The translations under genes were made by a program, and so were the position numbers. A stretch of 5,604 nt of DNA from an uncultured Collinsella sp. Lineage in GTDB: Bacteria > Actinomycetota > Coriobacteriia > Coriobacteriales > Coriobacteriaceae. The notes beneath the pieces were generated by a model. It saw nothing but the letters and a program-made list of their open reading frames with translations, did not search any database and had not been told where the DNA came from. Positions 1-4,243 of this stretch are shown piece by piece; the stretch's first letter is position 1, and every line of letters starts with the position of its first letter. The DNA is taken from positions 1-5,604 of the forward strand of contig URUI01000101.1 in NCBI GenBank assembly GCA_900551015.1. Reading direction: 5' to 3'.

Positions 1-2
1 TC

Positions 3-563
3 TATGCGCCTGAGCGCGTGGTCTTTGCGCTGGAGGGAACGCGCTCACTGGACATCGGTTGCCGTCGCGTGACGGAGCGGTTTTTCTCGGCGCTGCCGCC
101 CGCGGACGGCGAGCTCGCGGTTGCCGCCGCGTGGGCGGGCGAGCAGTTCTCCGCCTATTTTGAGGGCCTGCCGAGCAATTATGAGCGTGCAGAGCGCCTG
201 GTCGCGGTGGGCGGTACCGTCACTACGCTCGTGGCGCTGGTCCACGAACTGGAGCCGTACGACTCGAGCTTTGTGCACCTGCGCGAGCTTTCGATGGAGC
301 AGATTTCTGCCGCTATCGAGCGCATGTCCACGCTGGACGTGGAGAGCATTGCCGCGTTGCCAGGCGTGCAGCCCAAGCGCGCGGGCGTGATTCTGGCCGG
401 CGCCGTGGTGATTCGCGAACTCATGCGCGCCGGTGGCTACGATGCGCTCACCGTAAGCGAGAACAGCCTCCTCGCCGGCATGGCCGCCACCATCAACGAG
501 ACTCTCGACGGCGCGACCCCCACCATCGGCTGGACCCCCAACCTCAGCACCCTCCAAAACTAG
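3..563 (+). CDS. Ppx/GppA family exopolyphosphatase, 3' part (5' end outside window)
   Basis: The frame is open from the left edge (reads YAPERVVFALEG) to TAG at 561-563, so the GTG at 18 is probably not the true start. The visible part has the family's signatures: SLDIGCRRVTERFF early in the fragment, the glycine-rich phosphate-binding loop AVGGTVTTLVAL, and a C-terminal helical part with LSMEQISAAIERMSTLD and AGAVVIRELM. Enzymes of this actin-like ATPase superfamily release phosphate from the end of polyphosphate (Ppx) or hydrolyse pppGpp to ppGpp (GppA); the fragment does not separate the two. The N-terminal half, with the first phosphate loop, is missing. The protein ends soon after the conserved LTVSENSLLAG stretch, so it is the short form without an added HD-type domain. 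The gene converges on the ATPase gene with a 29-bp gap. A weak hairpin, CCAAAA/TTTTGG at 554-572, spans its stop codon. Confidence 0.88.
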   Translation, partial: YAPERVVFALEGTRSLDIGCRRVTERFFSALPPADGELAVAAAWAGEQFSAYFEGLPSNYERAERLVAVGGTVTTLVALVHELEPYDSSFVHLRELSMEQISAAIERMSTLDVESIAALPGVQPKRAGVILAGAVVIRELMRAGGYDALTVSENSLLAGMAATINETLDGATPTIGWTPNLSTLQN

Positions 564-592
564 TCTTTTTGGGACGGGGCTATTTTAGCTAC

Positions 593-1894
593 TTATGCCA
601 GCCTGTCGATTTGCCCAATCTCCCAAAGCGGAATATTGACGAGCATGTCCTCGTCTCTATATGCCGCCAGGGAGGTCCTCACGCAACGCATGAGTTTGAA
701 TTTATCGCAGGCTATTTTCAGACTCTTCGCTTTAAGGTTCTCCGCCGCCTTGACCTCAAGCGGAAGTACAGTCCCCATGTGATCGATAGCAAAATCGGTT
801 TCGGCATTGCCAGAGGTAGAGGACCAGTACGCGGGGCTTTTGCCTTGCAGCAAGAGTTCCTGTGCGACATATTGCTCGGTGAGCGAGCCCTTAAACTCGG
901 TGAAAACAGCGGAGCCGTCCAGGACGATGGTCGGTGGGAGGTTGGAGAGCGCGCCGAGGATGCCGGTGTCGATGCAAAACAGCTTGAAGCCCGAGAGGTC
1001 CTCATAGCTCGAAAGCGGTGCCCTGAGAGCGGAAACGCGCGGCACCTTATGAACGATTCCGTAATCCATGAGCCACTGGAGACTCTCTTCGAAATCGCGT
1101 GCGCGCGCCCCGGGGCGAAGGGCTCCGTAGATGAACTTTTTATTTTCCTTTGCAAGCTGGCCGGGGAGGGATTTCCAAACCAGCCTCATGCGCTCGACAA
1201 TGCGGGCGGGCGCATGTTTGCCAAAATCGGATTCGTAAGCCTCGATAATTTGTTGCTGAAGCCTGCGGGCTTCGATGAAATCGCGGGTCGCGGCGAAGGC
1301 GGAGACGACTTCGGGCATGCCGCCGACAACGAGGTATTCCTTGAGCAAGTGCTCGAGCTTTTCGGTAACGTTTGCCAGAAGATTCATGTCTGCGGCAAGG
1401 ATGGCGTCGGCGAGCGGGTCGCCATCGACGGCGCGAACGAACTCGGTAAACCCCATGGGACGCATGGTGAGCTGGTCGATTTTGCCGACGGGAAATGACT
1501 CGTTTTCGCGCCGGAGCGCGAGGCCCATATAGGAGCCGGCTGCGACGATATGGTATTCGGGCGCAAGCTCGTTGAAGTACTTGAGCGAGGTGATGCCGCG
1601 CGGTGCCTCTTGGATCTCGTCAAAGATGATGAGCGTGTCTGCCGGAGTTACGGTTTGGCCGCGAAGAAGCTCTATCTGGGAGATGATGCGCTTGGGGTCG
1701 AGGTCTCCATCGAACAGCGAGCGTGCGTTCGGTTCGAGCATAAAGTCGAAACGAATGATGTTTCGATACTGTTGGCTCGCGAATTCGTTAAGAAGCCACG
1801 TCTTTCCTGTCTGGCGGGCACCCTTAAGCAAGAGGGGTTTGCGATTCGCTCTCGATTTCCAAGCGATAAGTTCACTCATAAGCTGTCGTTGCAT
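593..1894 (-). CDS. AAA-type ATPase with C-terminal DUF4143 domain
   Basis: This 433-residue protein has a Walker A motif GARQTGKT at residues 25-32, Walker B LIIFDEIQ at 88-95, and a sensor-1-like VAAGS at 117-121. The N-terminal half is therefore a P-loop ATPase of the AAA_14 type. The C-terminal half matches the DUF4143 pattern: YLVVGGMPEVV near 187-197, a winged-helix-like middle, and a PD-(D/E)XK-like signature with E340, D367 (ETDF) and E380-x-K382 (LPLEVKA). The full length and intact motifs argue for a functional gene. The family is common and often multicopy in gut bacteria; its role is not settled, and DNA-related or mobile-element roles have been suggested. I chose the ATG at 1894 because GGGAGG (1899-1904) lies just upstream; a TTG four codons earlier (1906) would place that Shine-Dalgarno inside the gene. 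Codon use looks less GC-biased than in neighbouring genes, which hints at transfer. No terminator is obvious after the TAA. Confidence 0.87.
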   Translation of the reverse strand: MQRQLMSELIAWKSRANRKPLLLKGARQTGKTWLLNEFASQQYRNIIRFDFMLEPNARSLFDGDLDPKRIISQIELLRGQTVTPADTLIIFDEIQEAPRGITSLKYFNELAPEYHIVAAGSYMGLALRRENESFPVGKIDQLTMRPMGFTEFVRAVDGDPLADAILAADMNLLANVTEKLEHLLKEYLVVGGMPEVVSAFAATRDFIEARRLQQQIIEAYESDFGKHAPARIVERMRLVWKSLPGQLAKENKKFIYGALRPGARARDFEESLQWLMDYGIVHKVPRVSALRAPLSSYEDLSGFKLFCIDTGILGALSNLPPTIVLDGSAVFTEFKGSLTEQYVAQELLLQGKSPAYWSSTSGNAETDFAIDHMGTVLPLEVKAAENLKAKSLKIACDKFKLMRCVRTSLAAYRDEDMLVNIPLWEIGQIDRLA

Positions 1895-1917
1895 ATTGCC
1901 TCCCAACCCTCTCGGCT

Positions 1918-1923
1918 AGTATA
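1918..1923 (-). promoter_or_regulatory. Likely -10 box for the ATPase gene
   Basis: On the minus strand TATACT (five of six matches to TATAAT) lies 24 bp before the ATPase ATG. This would give a very short leader of about 17 nt that still includes the GGGAGG ribosome site. No good -35 box is seen at 16-18 bp spacing. The place where one would lie abuts the first 33-bp repeat, so an activator or repressor binding that repeat could control this promoter. The regulatory link is inference. Confidence 0.45.
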
Positions 1924-1940
1924 AGGCCATTTGGGCGTTT

Positions 1941-2030
1941 CCATCGGAAAATGTGTGAGACAACCACGTTTTTCCATCGGAAAATGTGCGAGACAACCAC
2001 GTTTTTCCATCGAAAAATGTGGGAGTGCCA
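1941..2030. repeat. 33-bp tandem repeat, about 2.7 copies, with palindromic core
   Basis: The anchor CCATCGGAAAATGTG starts at 1941 and 1974, and as CCATCGAAAAATGTG at 2007, giving an exact 33-bp period. The first two units differ at one clear position (GTGTGAG against GTGCGAG) plus the T-run before the core. The third unit stops after GTGGGAG and does not continue into ACAACCACG. Each core is an inverted repeat: TTTCC/GGAAA in copy 1, TTTTCC-ATC-GGAAAA in copy 2, and TTTTTC-CATC-GAAAAA in copy 3, so symmetry survives the G-to-A change. There are no spacers, so it is not a CRISPR. It lies immediately upstream of the ATPase promoter, where an array of protein-binding sites would be placed; a remnant of a transposon end with internal repeats is the other possibility. 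Confidence 0.8.
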
Positions 2031-2033
2031 ATC

Positions 2034-2103
2034 TAAGTTGCGGTGAAAAAGTTCTTAAATGGGCTGGTAAACAGCCAAGTAGGAACTATTCCACCGCAAC
2101 TTA
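2034..2103. repeat. 70-bp three-tier nested inverted repeat (possible structured RNA or MITE-like element)
   Basis: Three stems nest inside each other. The outer stem is a perfect 12 bp, TAAGTTGCGGTG (2034-2045) with CACCGCAACTTA (2092-2103). The middle stem is 8 bp with one G-U pair, AGTTCTTA (2050-2057) with TAGGAACT (2080-2087). The inner stem is a perfect 5 bp, GGCTG (2062-2066) with CAGCC (2072-2076), closing a GTAAA loop on the plus strand. Small internal loops separate the stems. No clear U-tract follows on the plus strand beyond TTAAAAG, so a simple terminator is unlikely. It sits four bases after the last 33-bp repeat. Whether it is transcribed cannot be seen. Candidates are a small non-coding RNA, a tiny non-autonomous mobile element, or a processing or attachment site. 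Confidence 0.75.
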
Positions 2104-2120
2104 AAAGACTCGCAGGCATC

Positions 2121-2160
2121 CAAAAGAAAAAGGGCCCGCATCCCCGGGGGACACGGGCCC
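2121..2160 (-). terminator. Rho-independent terminator, duplicated copy
   Basis: Read on the minus strand, GGGCCCG (from 2160) pairs with CGGGCCC (ending 2132). The stem extends through two G-U pairs and TCCC/GGGA to a small CCGG loop, and is followed by a U-rich tract, TTTTTCTTTT (2131-2122). It is a well-formed terminator with no gene of its own now, since only a tRNA 3' remnant lies directly upstream. It may act as a second stop for tRNA-Leu transcripts. Confidence 0.7.
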
Positions 2161-2172
2161 GTAAAAGCCAAA

Positions 2173-2190
2173 TGGTAGGGGCGGTGGGAC
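2173..2190 (-). pseudogene. tRNA-Leu 3'-end remnant (18 nt)
   Basis: On the minus strand these bases read GTCCCACCGCCCCTACCA and are identical to the last 18 bases of the tRNA-Leu at 2369-2453. They cover the 3' strand of the T stem, the 3' acceptor strand, the discriminator A and the encoded CCA. Upstream of them no T loop or anticodon arm can be recognised. The remnant cannot make a tRNA. Its length and position match the tRNA 3'-end duplications that tyrosine integrases leave, but no integrase gene is in the window. Confidence 0.7.
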
Positions 2191-2193
2191 GTC

Positions 2194-2304
2194 TGCGCAT
2201 TTGCTGCGCAAATACGCACCGGCTTCGGCCGCCTGCCGGCGCCTTCGCCGGCTCGCTGCGGACGCTGCGCGTCCGCTTGACGCTCGCCCCCTCGCGGGGT
2301 CGAG
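2194..2304. repeat. Cluster of four GC-rich hairpins
   Basis: This spacer between the two terminator/tRNA-end blocks is almost entirely foldable. Hairpin 1 is TGCGCATTTGC/GCAAATACGCA (2194-2218; 11 bp, one mismatch, TGC loop). Hairpin 2 is GCCGGCG/CGCCGGC (2235-2252, CCTT loop). Hairpin 3 is GCGGACG/CGTCCGC (2258-2276). Hairpin 4 is CTCGCCCC with GGGG-T-CGAG (2283-2304, one bulge). Several reading frames stay open here on both strands only because of the GC-rich repeat structure; none has a ribosome site or recognisable protein. It resembles REP/BIME-type intergenic palindrome clusters. Function is unknown. Confidence 0.6.
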
Positions 2305-2312
2305 CCCCCCCA

Positions 2313-2386
2313 GCATCTAAAAGAAACGGGCCCGCATCCCTTGGGGACACGGGCCCATAAACAATACGTGGTAGGGGCGGTGGGAC
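2313..2386 (-). repeat. Proximal copy of tRNA-Leu 3' end plus terminator block
   Basis: This 74-bp block is the counterpart of 2116-2190 and contains the functional tRNA's last 18 bases (2369-2386) and its terminator. Compared with the distal copy it has one fewer base before the GGGCCC stem, a different hairpin loop, and a divergent AT-rich spacer between tRNA end and hairpin. The start-to-start offset is 197 bp. Confidence 0.75.
2318..2356 (-). terminator. Rho-independent terminator of tRNA-Leu
   Basis: On the minus strand, 12 bases after the tRNA CCA end, GGGCCCG pairs with CGGGCCC. The stem is extended by two G-U pairs and TCCC/GGGA around a CAA loop, and is followed by GTTTCTTTTA. The stem is about 13 bp and the tail is U-rich, so this is a convincing intrinsic terminator. 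Confidence 0.82.
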
Positions 2387-2453
2387 TCGAACCCACAATC
2401 CTTGCGGCGAGAGATTTTAAGTCTCCTGCGTATGCCAATTCCGCCACGCCCCC
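2369..2453 (-). tRNA. tRNA-Leu (anticodon UAA)
   Basis: The 85-nt gene includes an encoded CCA. The acceptor stem is GGGGGCG with CGCCCCT, with a G-U at the first pair; the discriminator base is A, as expected for leucine. The anticodon loop CTTAAAA is closed by a GGAGA/TCTC stem and gives anticodon TAA, reading UUA (and UUG by wobble). A long class II variable arm (around CGCCGCAAGG) and a perfect T arm, GTGGG-TTCGAGT-CCCAC, follow. The gene lies 31 bp after the stop of the TPR-like gene on the same strand and is followed by a terminator. Its 3' end is duplicated about 200 bp downstream. Confidence 0.95.
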
Positions 2454-2464
2454 GTGAGACTAGA

Positions 2465-2470
2465 AGTCTA
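2465..2470 (-). promoter_or_regulatory. Possible tRNA-Leu -10 box
   Basis: On the minus strand TAGACT, with TG one base before it (extended -10 form), ends 11 bp before the tRNA 5' end, a normal distance for a short leader. No good -35 is seen. The box overlaps a small palindrome, CTAGA-AG-TCTAG (2459-2470), which could instead be a weak hairpin after the TPR-like gene. Read-through from that gene is the alternative source of tRNA transcript. Confidence 0.4.
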
Positions 2471-2484
2471 GCACAAGCCGCCCG

Positions 2485-3108
2485 TTACGCGTTGACAGCC
2501 ATCGAGTGCTGGCCCGACTTTTCCAAGTACTCGGCAAACTTGGCCTCGTCGCCCTTGTTCTTGTACTGCAGGGCCAGCAGGTATTCCAGGCGGCAGCTCT
2601 TGACCTTGTCGTCACCGGCCTCTTCGAGCATGCGCTCCAGCTCGGGAATGTCGTTGTGGCGCTTGAGGATCATCGTGTCGTACATCAGCTGGCATTCGTG
2701 TGCGACTGCCTCGGCCTGACCGCCCTCAAAGCCCTTGATCTCGTGCAGCAACTCCTTGGACTTTTTGCGGTCCTCCTGGCCAACGTAGTAGTTAAAGGCT
2801 TTGATCACCAGGTCGACGCGCTGCATCTTGGGCAGGTTGAGTCCCAGCAACAGGTCGAACATCTCGTTGGCGTGTTCGTGGTCCTCGCGCAACAGATAGG
2901 AGTTCAGGCGCAGGTAGTCGCGGTTGTAGCGCGGGTACAGCATGCTGGTGAGTTTGCCGTCGAGCAAACGATCGAACTCGTCCCACTGTTTGGCAGCCAT
3001 CAACTGCTGCAGGCGCTTAAACGTGGTGCGTTTTTTGATGCTAAAGAACACCGACACGGCGATACAGATGATAACGACGGCGGTCCAGAGTGTGCGGGAA
3101 TCGGGCAT
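2485..3108 (-). CDS. Membrane-anchored TPR-like hypothetical protein
   Basis: The product has 207 residues. An N-terminal hydrophobic helix (about residues 7-24, LWTAVVIICIAVSVFFSI) is followed at once by KKR, so by the positive-inside rule the rest should face the cytoplasm. The remainder is charged and helical, with paired-helix units such as AAKQWDEFDRLLDG, REDHEHANEMFDLLLGLN, KKSKELLHEIKGF and LALQYKNKGDEAKFAEYLEK spaced like TPR or TPR-like repeats. This suggests a membrane-tethered protein-interaction scaffold. I do not recognise a specific family and see no catalytic motif. ATG at 3108 is supported by AAGGA (3116-3120) seven bases upstream. A consensus -10 TATAAT lies at 3164-3169 on the same strand. 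It is followed by tRNA-Leu and diverges from the PTS IIB gene. Confidence 0.82.
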   Translation of the reverse strand: MPDSRTLWTAVVIICIAVSVFFSIKKRTTFKRLQQLMAAKQWDEFDRLLDGKLTSMLYPRYNRDYLRLNSYLLREDHEHANEMFDLLLGLNLPKMQRVDLVIKAFNYYVGQEDRKKSKELLHEIKGFEGGQAEAVAHECQLMYDTMILKRHNDIPELERMLEEAGDDKVKSCRLEYLLALQYKNKGDEAKFAEYLEKSGQHSMAVNA

Positions 3109-3142
3109 ATTAGGGTCCTTAGTCGCTCATAAAGCGAGCGGT

Positions 3143-3171
3143 ATGACAACACGTACTGGATGTATTATACG
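3143..3171 (+). promoter_or_regulatory. Weak candidate promoter for the PTS IIB/VOC operon
   Basis: On the plus strand ATGACA (3143-3148) and TATACG (3166-3171) are separated by 17 bp, which resembles a sigma-70 promoter and overlaps the divergent TATAAT. It would leave a leader near 95 nt. TACACT at 3232-3237 is another possible -10, nearer the gene but without a -35. I cannot choose between them. Nothing else recognisable, and no riboswitch, is seen in the 163-bp gap. Confidence 0.25.
3164..3169 (-). promoter_or_regulatory. -10 box (TATAAT) for the TPR-like gene
   Basis: A perfect TATAAT on the minus strand, 55 bp before the ATG, would give a leader of roughly 48 nt. The leader can form a small hairpin, CGCTC/GAGCG (about 3124-3140), just before the ribosome site. 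No strong -35 is visible. Confidence 0.5.
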
Positions 3172-3271
3172 CAGCGCGCAAGCAAACTGGCATAAAAGCT
3201 CATCGAGGCCGAGTGCCATCGCTCGCTGCGGTACACTTACCTAAAGTAAACCATGAAGGGAGACATTACCT

Positions 3272-3559
3272 ATGAAGAAAATCGTTTTGGCTTGCGGTGC
3301 TGGCGCTGCTACTTCCACGCTCGTTGCCCAGAAGGTCGCCACCCTGCTCGACGCCAACGGTTACGCCGACAAGTATGAGATCGTGCAGTGCGCCATCTCC
3401 GAGGCCAAGGACGCTTGCGACGAGGGCGCCGACCTGCTGATCGCCACCACCGTTGCCCCCGAGGGCCTCACCTGCCCGTACGTGAGCGGCGTGCCCTTCA
3501 TGACCGGCATGAACCGCGTTGCCGCCGAGAAGGCCGTTCTTGACGTCATGGCTCAGTAG
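3272..3559 (+). CDS. PTS sugar transporter subunit IIB, galactitol type
   Basis: This is a complete 95-residue protein, the usual length for a stand-alone IIB domain. The N-terminal beta strand and phosphoryl loop, KKIVLACGAGAATSTLV, match the CGxGxATS pattern of GatB-like IIB proteins; Cys8 should be the residue that takes phosphate from IIA and passes it to the sugar bound in IIC. The C-terminal part, YVSGVPFMTGMNRVAAEKAV, is also typical of this type. It is cytoplasmic. AAGGGAG at 3256-3262 is a good ribosome site for the ATG. No IIA or IIC gene is nearby, so partners must be elsewhere or it serves a regulatory role. A VOC protein gene follows 11 bp downstream. The substrate cannot be set from sequence; galactitol-type IIBs serve several polyols and sugar acids. 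Confidence 0.88.
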   Translation: MKKIVLACGAGAATSTLVAQKVATLLDANGYADKYEIVQCAISEAKDACDEGADLLIATTVAPEGLTCPYVSGVPFMTGMNRVAAEKAVLDVMAQ

Positions 3560-3570
3560 GCGCTGCCTGC

Positions 3571-3945
3571 ATGAGTGAGCAGAACGCCAATCCGGTAGAG
3601 CTCTTTGGTATGCGCGTTGCCCATGTGGGCATTAACGCCGCCGACCCGGCAGACGCCTTGGAGATCGCGGAGCTGTTCTCGACGATGATGGGCCTGCCCG
3701 TTATCGAGACCCCGGTTTCGTACTTTAACGATTCGCTGGTCGAGGTTATGAAGCAGAACGGTCGTGGCACCAAGGGCCACATTGGCTTTGCCGTCAACGA
3801 CATCGATGCGGCCGAGAAGTGGTTTGCCGAGCGCGGGCTCGAGGTCAACGAGGAGTCGCGCGCGCTGCTGCCCGACGGTAGCACCAAGCTCGTGTACTTT
3901 AAGCGCGAGTTCGCCGGCTTCGCCGTGCACCTGTGCCGCGAGTAG
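3571..3945 (+). CDS. VOC (glyoxalase-fold) family protein
   Basis: The protein of 124 residues is one VOC module with two beta-alpha-beta-beta-beta halves: MRVAHVGIN...LVEVM (about 14-60) and KGHIGFAV...FAVHLCRE (about 68-124). Possible metal ligands are H18, E58, H70 and, in place of the usual last Glu, H120. Its pattern (HVGIN, a central EVMK, GHIGFAVNDID, YFKREFAGFAVHL) resembles the VOC extension I recall fused to some KDPG/KHG aldolases in Firmicutes. With the IIB gene 11 bp upstream, this suggests a part in sugar-acid catabolism; that link is inference. The ribosome site before ATG 3571 is weak, so translational coupling or a start at ATG 3610 (MRVAHVG) is possible. A strong terminator follows. 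Confidence 0.82.
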   Translation: MSEQNANPVELFGMRVAHVGINAADPADALEIAELFSTMMGLPVIETPVSYFNDSLVEVMKQNGRGTKGHIGFAVNDIDAAEKWFAERGLEVNEESRALLPDGSTKLVYFKREFAGFAVHLCRE

Positions 3946-3967
3946 CGTACGAGCTGCTTTAGTTAGC

Positions 3968-4001
3968 AAAAAGGGATAGGGCCGTATGGCCTTATCCCTT
4001 T
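3968..4001. terminator. Bidirectional rho-independent terminator after the VOC gene
   Basis: AAAGGGATAGGGCC (3970-3983) pairs with GGCCTTATCCCTTT (3988-4001), a 14-bp stem with one G-U pair and a GTAT loop. It is followed by TATTTAT on the plus strand and preceded by an A-run that would give a U-tract on the minus strand. It ends the IIB/VOC operon and could also stop transcripts arriving from the histidine kinase side. Confidence 0.9.
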
Positions 4002-4045
4002 ATTTATGCCGAGGGATCGACTTTTGCAACGGTCAAAAAACCGAA

Positions 4046-4221
4046 GTCTAATACTTTTCCGAGAAGTGAACGAGACAAATCAGCCCCCCCGAAGCATCGA
4101 CACTTTAAGGGCATCGTTTCCTGCAGTTTCGATGCTGGAATCCTGCGATTTTGCGGCCGAAAAATGCGGATGCTTCGGGGGTCCGAATATGGTCGTTCAC
4201 TTCTCGGGAAAAGTATTAGAC
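4046..4221. repeat. 176-bp inverted-repeat element (MITE-like or structured RNA)
   Basis: The ends are long inverted repeats: 4046-4073 (GTCTAATACTTTTCC then GAGAAGTGAACGA) matches the complement of 4193-4221, with one extra G in the right arm. Inside them lies a second perfect 13-bp stem, CCCCCGAAGCATC (4086-4098) with GATGCTTCGGGGG (4169-4181). Inside that is a third, GCATCG (4111-4116) with CGATGC (4130-4135). The whole segment can fold into one long hairpin. Small frames on both strands read similar peptides (RSLLGK) from the two arms, which comes from the symmetry and not from a gene. No transposase, no clear target-site duplication and no ribosome site were found. It fills the gap between the operon terminator and the convergent kinase gene; 4002-4045 and 4222-4243 hold nothing else I can name. 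Confidence 0.8.
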
Positions 4222-4243
4222 CTCGATCCACGAGGGGGCATCC

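Larger units (their letters stand above)
2116..2190 (-). repeat. Distal copy of tRNA-Leu 3' end plus terminator block
   Basis: This 75-bp block aligns with 2313-2386: both start with GCATC, continue through an A-rich run and a GGGCCC-stem hairpin, and end with the same 18 bases that form the 3' end of tRNA-Leu. The terminator loop and the spacer between hairpin and tRNA end have diverged, so the copies are not recent. Homology stops at 2190; the bases that follow bear no resemblance to the rest of the tRNA. A segmental duplication, loss of most of a second tRNA gene, or an old attachment site would each give this picture. Confidence 0.75.

Noticed and set aside
45..557. Minus-strand open frame opposite the ppx fragment (170 codons)
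   Set aside because: The composition (Gly, Ala, His, Arg-rich) is typical of antisense frames in high-GC genes; the plus strand carries clear Ppx/GppA motifs.
569..1498. Long plus-strand open frame opposite the ATPase gene (309 codons)
   Set aside because: It lies wholly opposite a gene with intact Walker and nuclease-like motifs, has no recognisable domain, and is explained as an antisense shadow.
1895..1906. TTG start adding four residues (MGGN) to the ATPase
   Set aside because: The GGGAGG ribosome site lies within those codons and points to the ATG at 1894.
1941..2030. CRISPR array
   Set aside because: The units are contiguous 33-bp tandem copies with no variable spacers, and there are no cas genes in the window.
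2173..2312. A second complete tRNA-Leu gene
   Set aside because: Only the last 18 bases match; beyond them there is no T loop, anticodon arm or acceptor 5' strand.
2033..2447. Several open frames on both strands across the repeat and tRNA region
   Set aside because: They run through terminators, palindromes and the tRNA itself, have no ribosome sites, and give low-complexity Arg/Pro/Ala peptides.
3109..3271. Riboswitch or attenuator ahead of the PTS IIB gene
   Set aside because: Apart from a small hairpin belonging to the divergent leader and weak promoter boxes, I saw no terminator/antiterminator pair or known riboswitch core.
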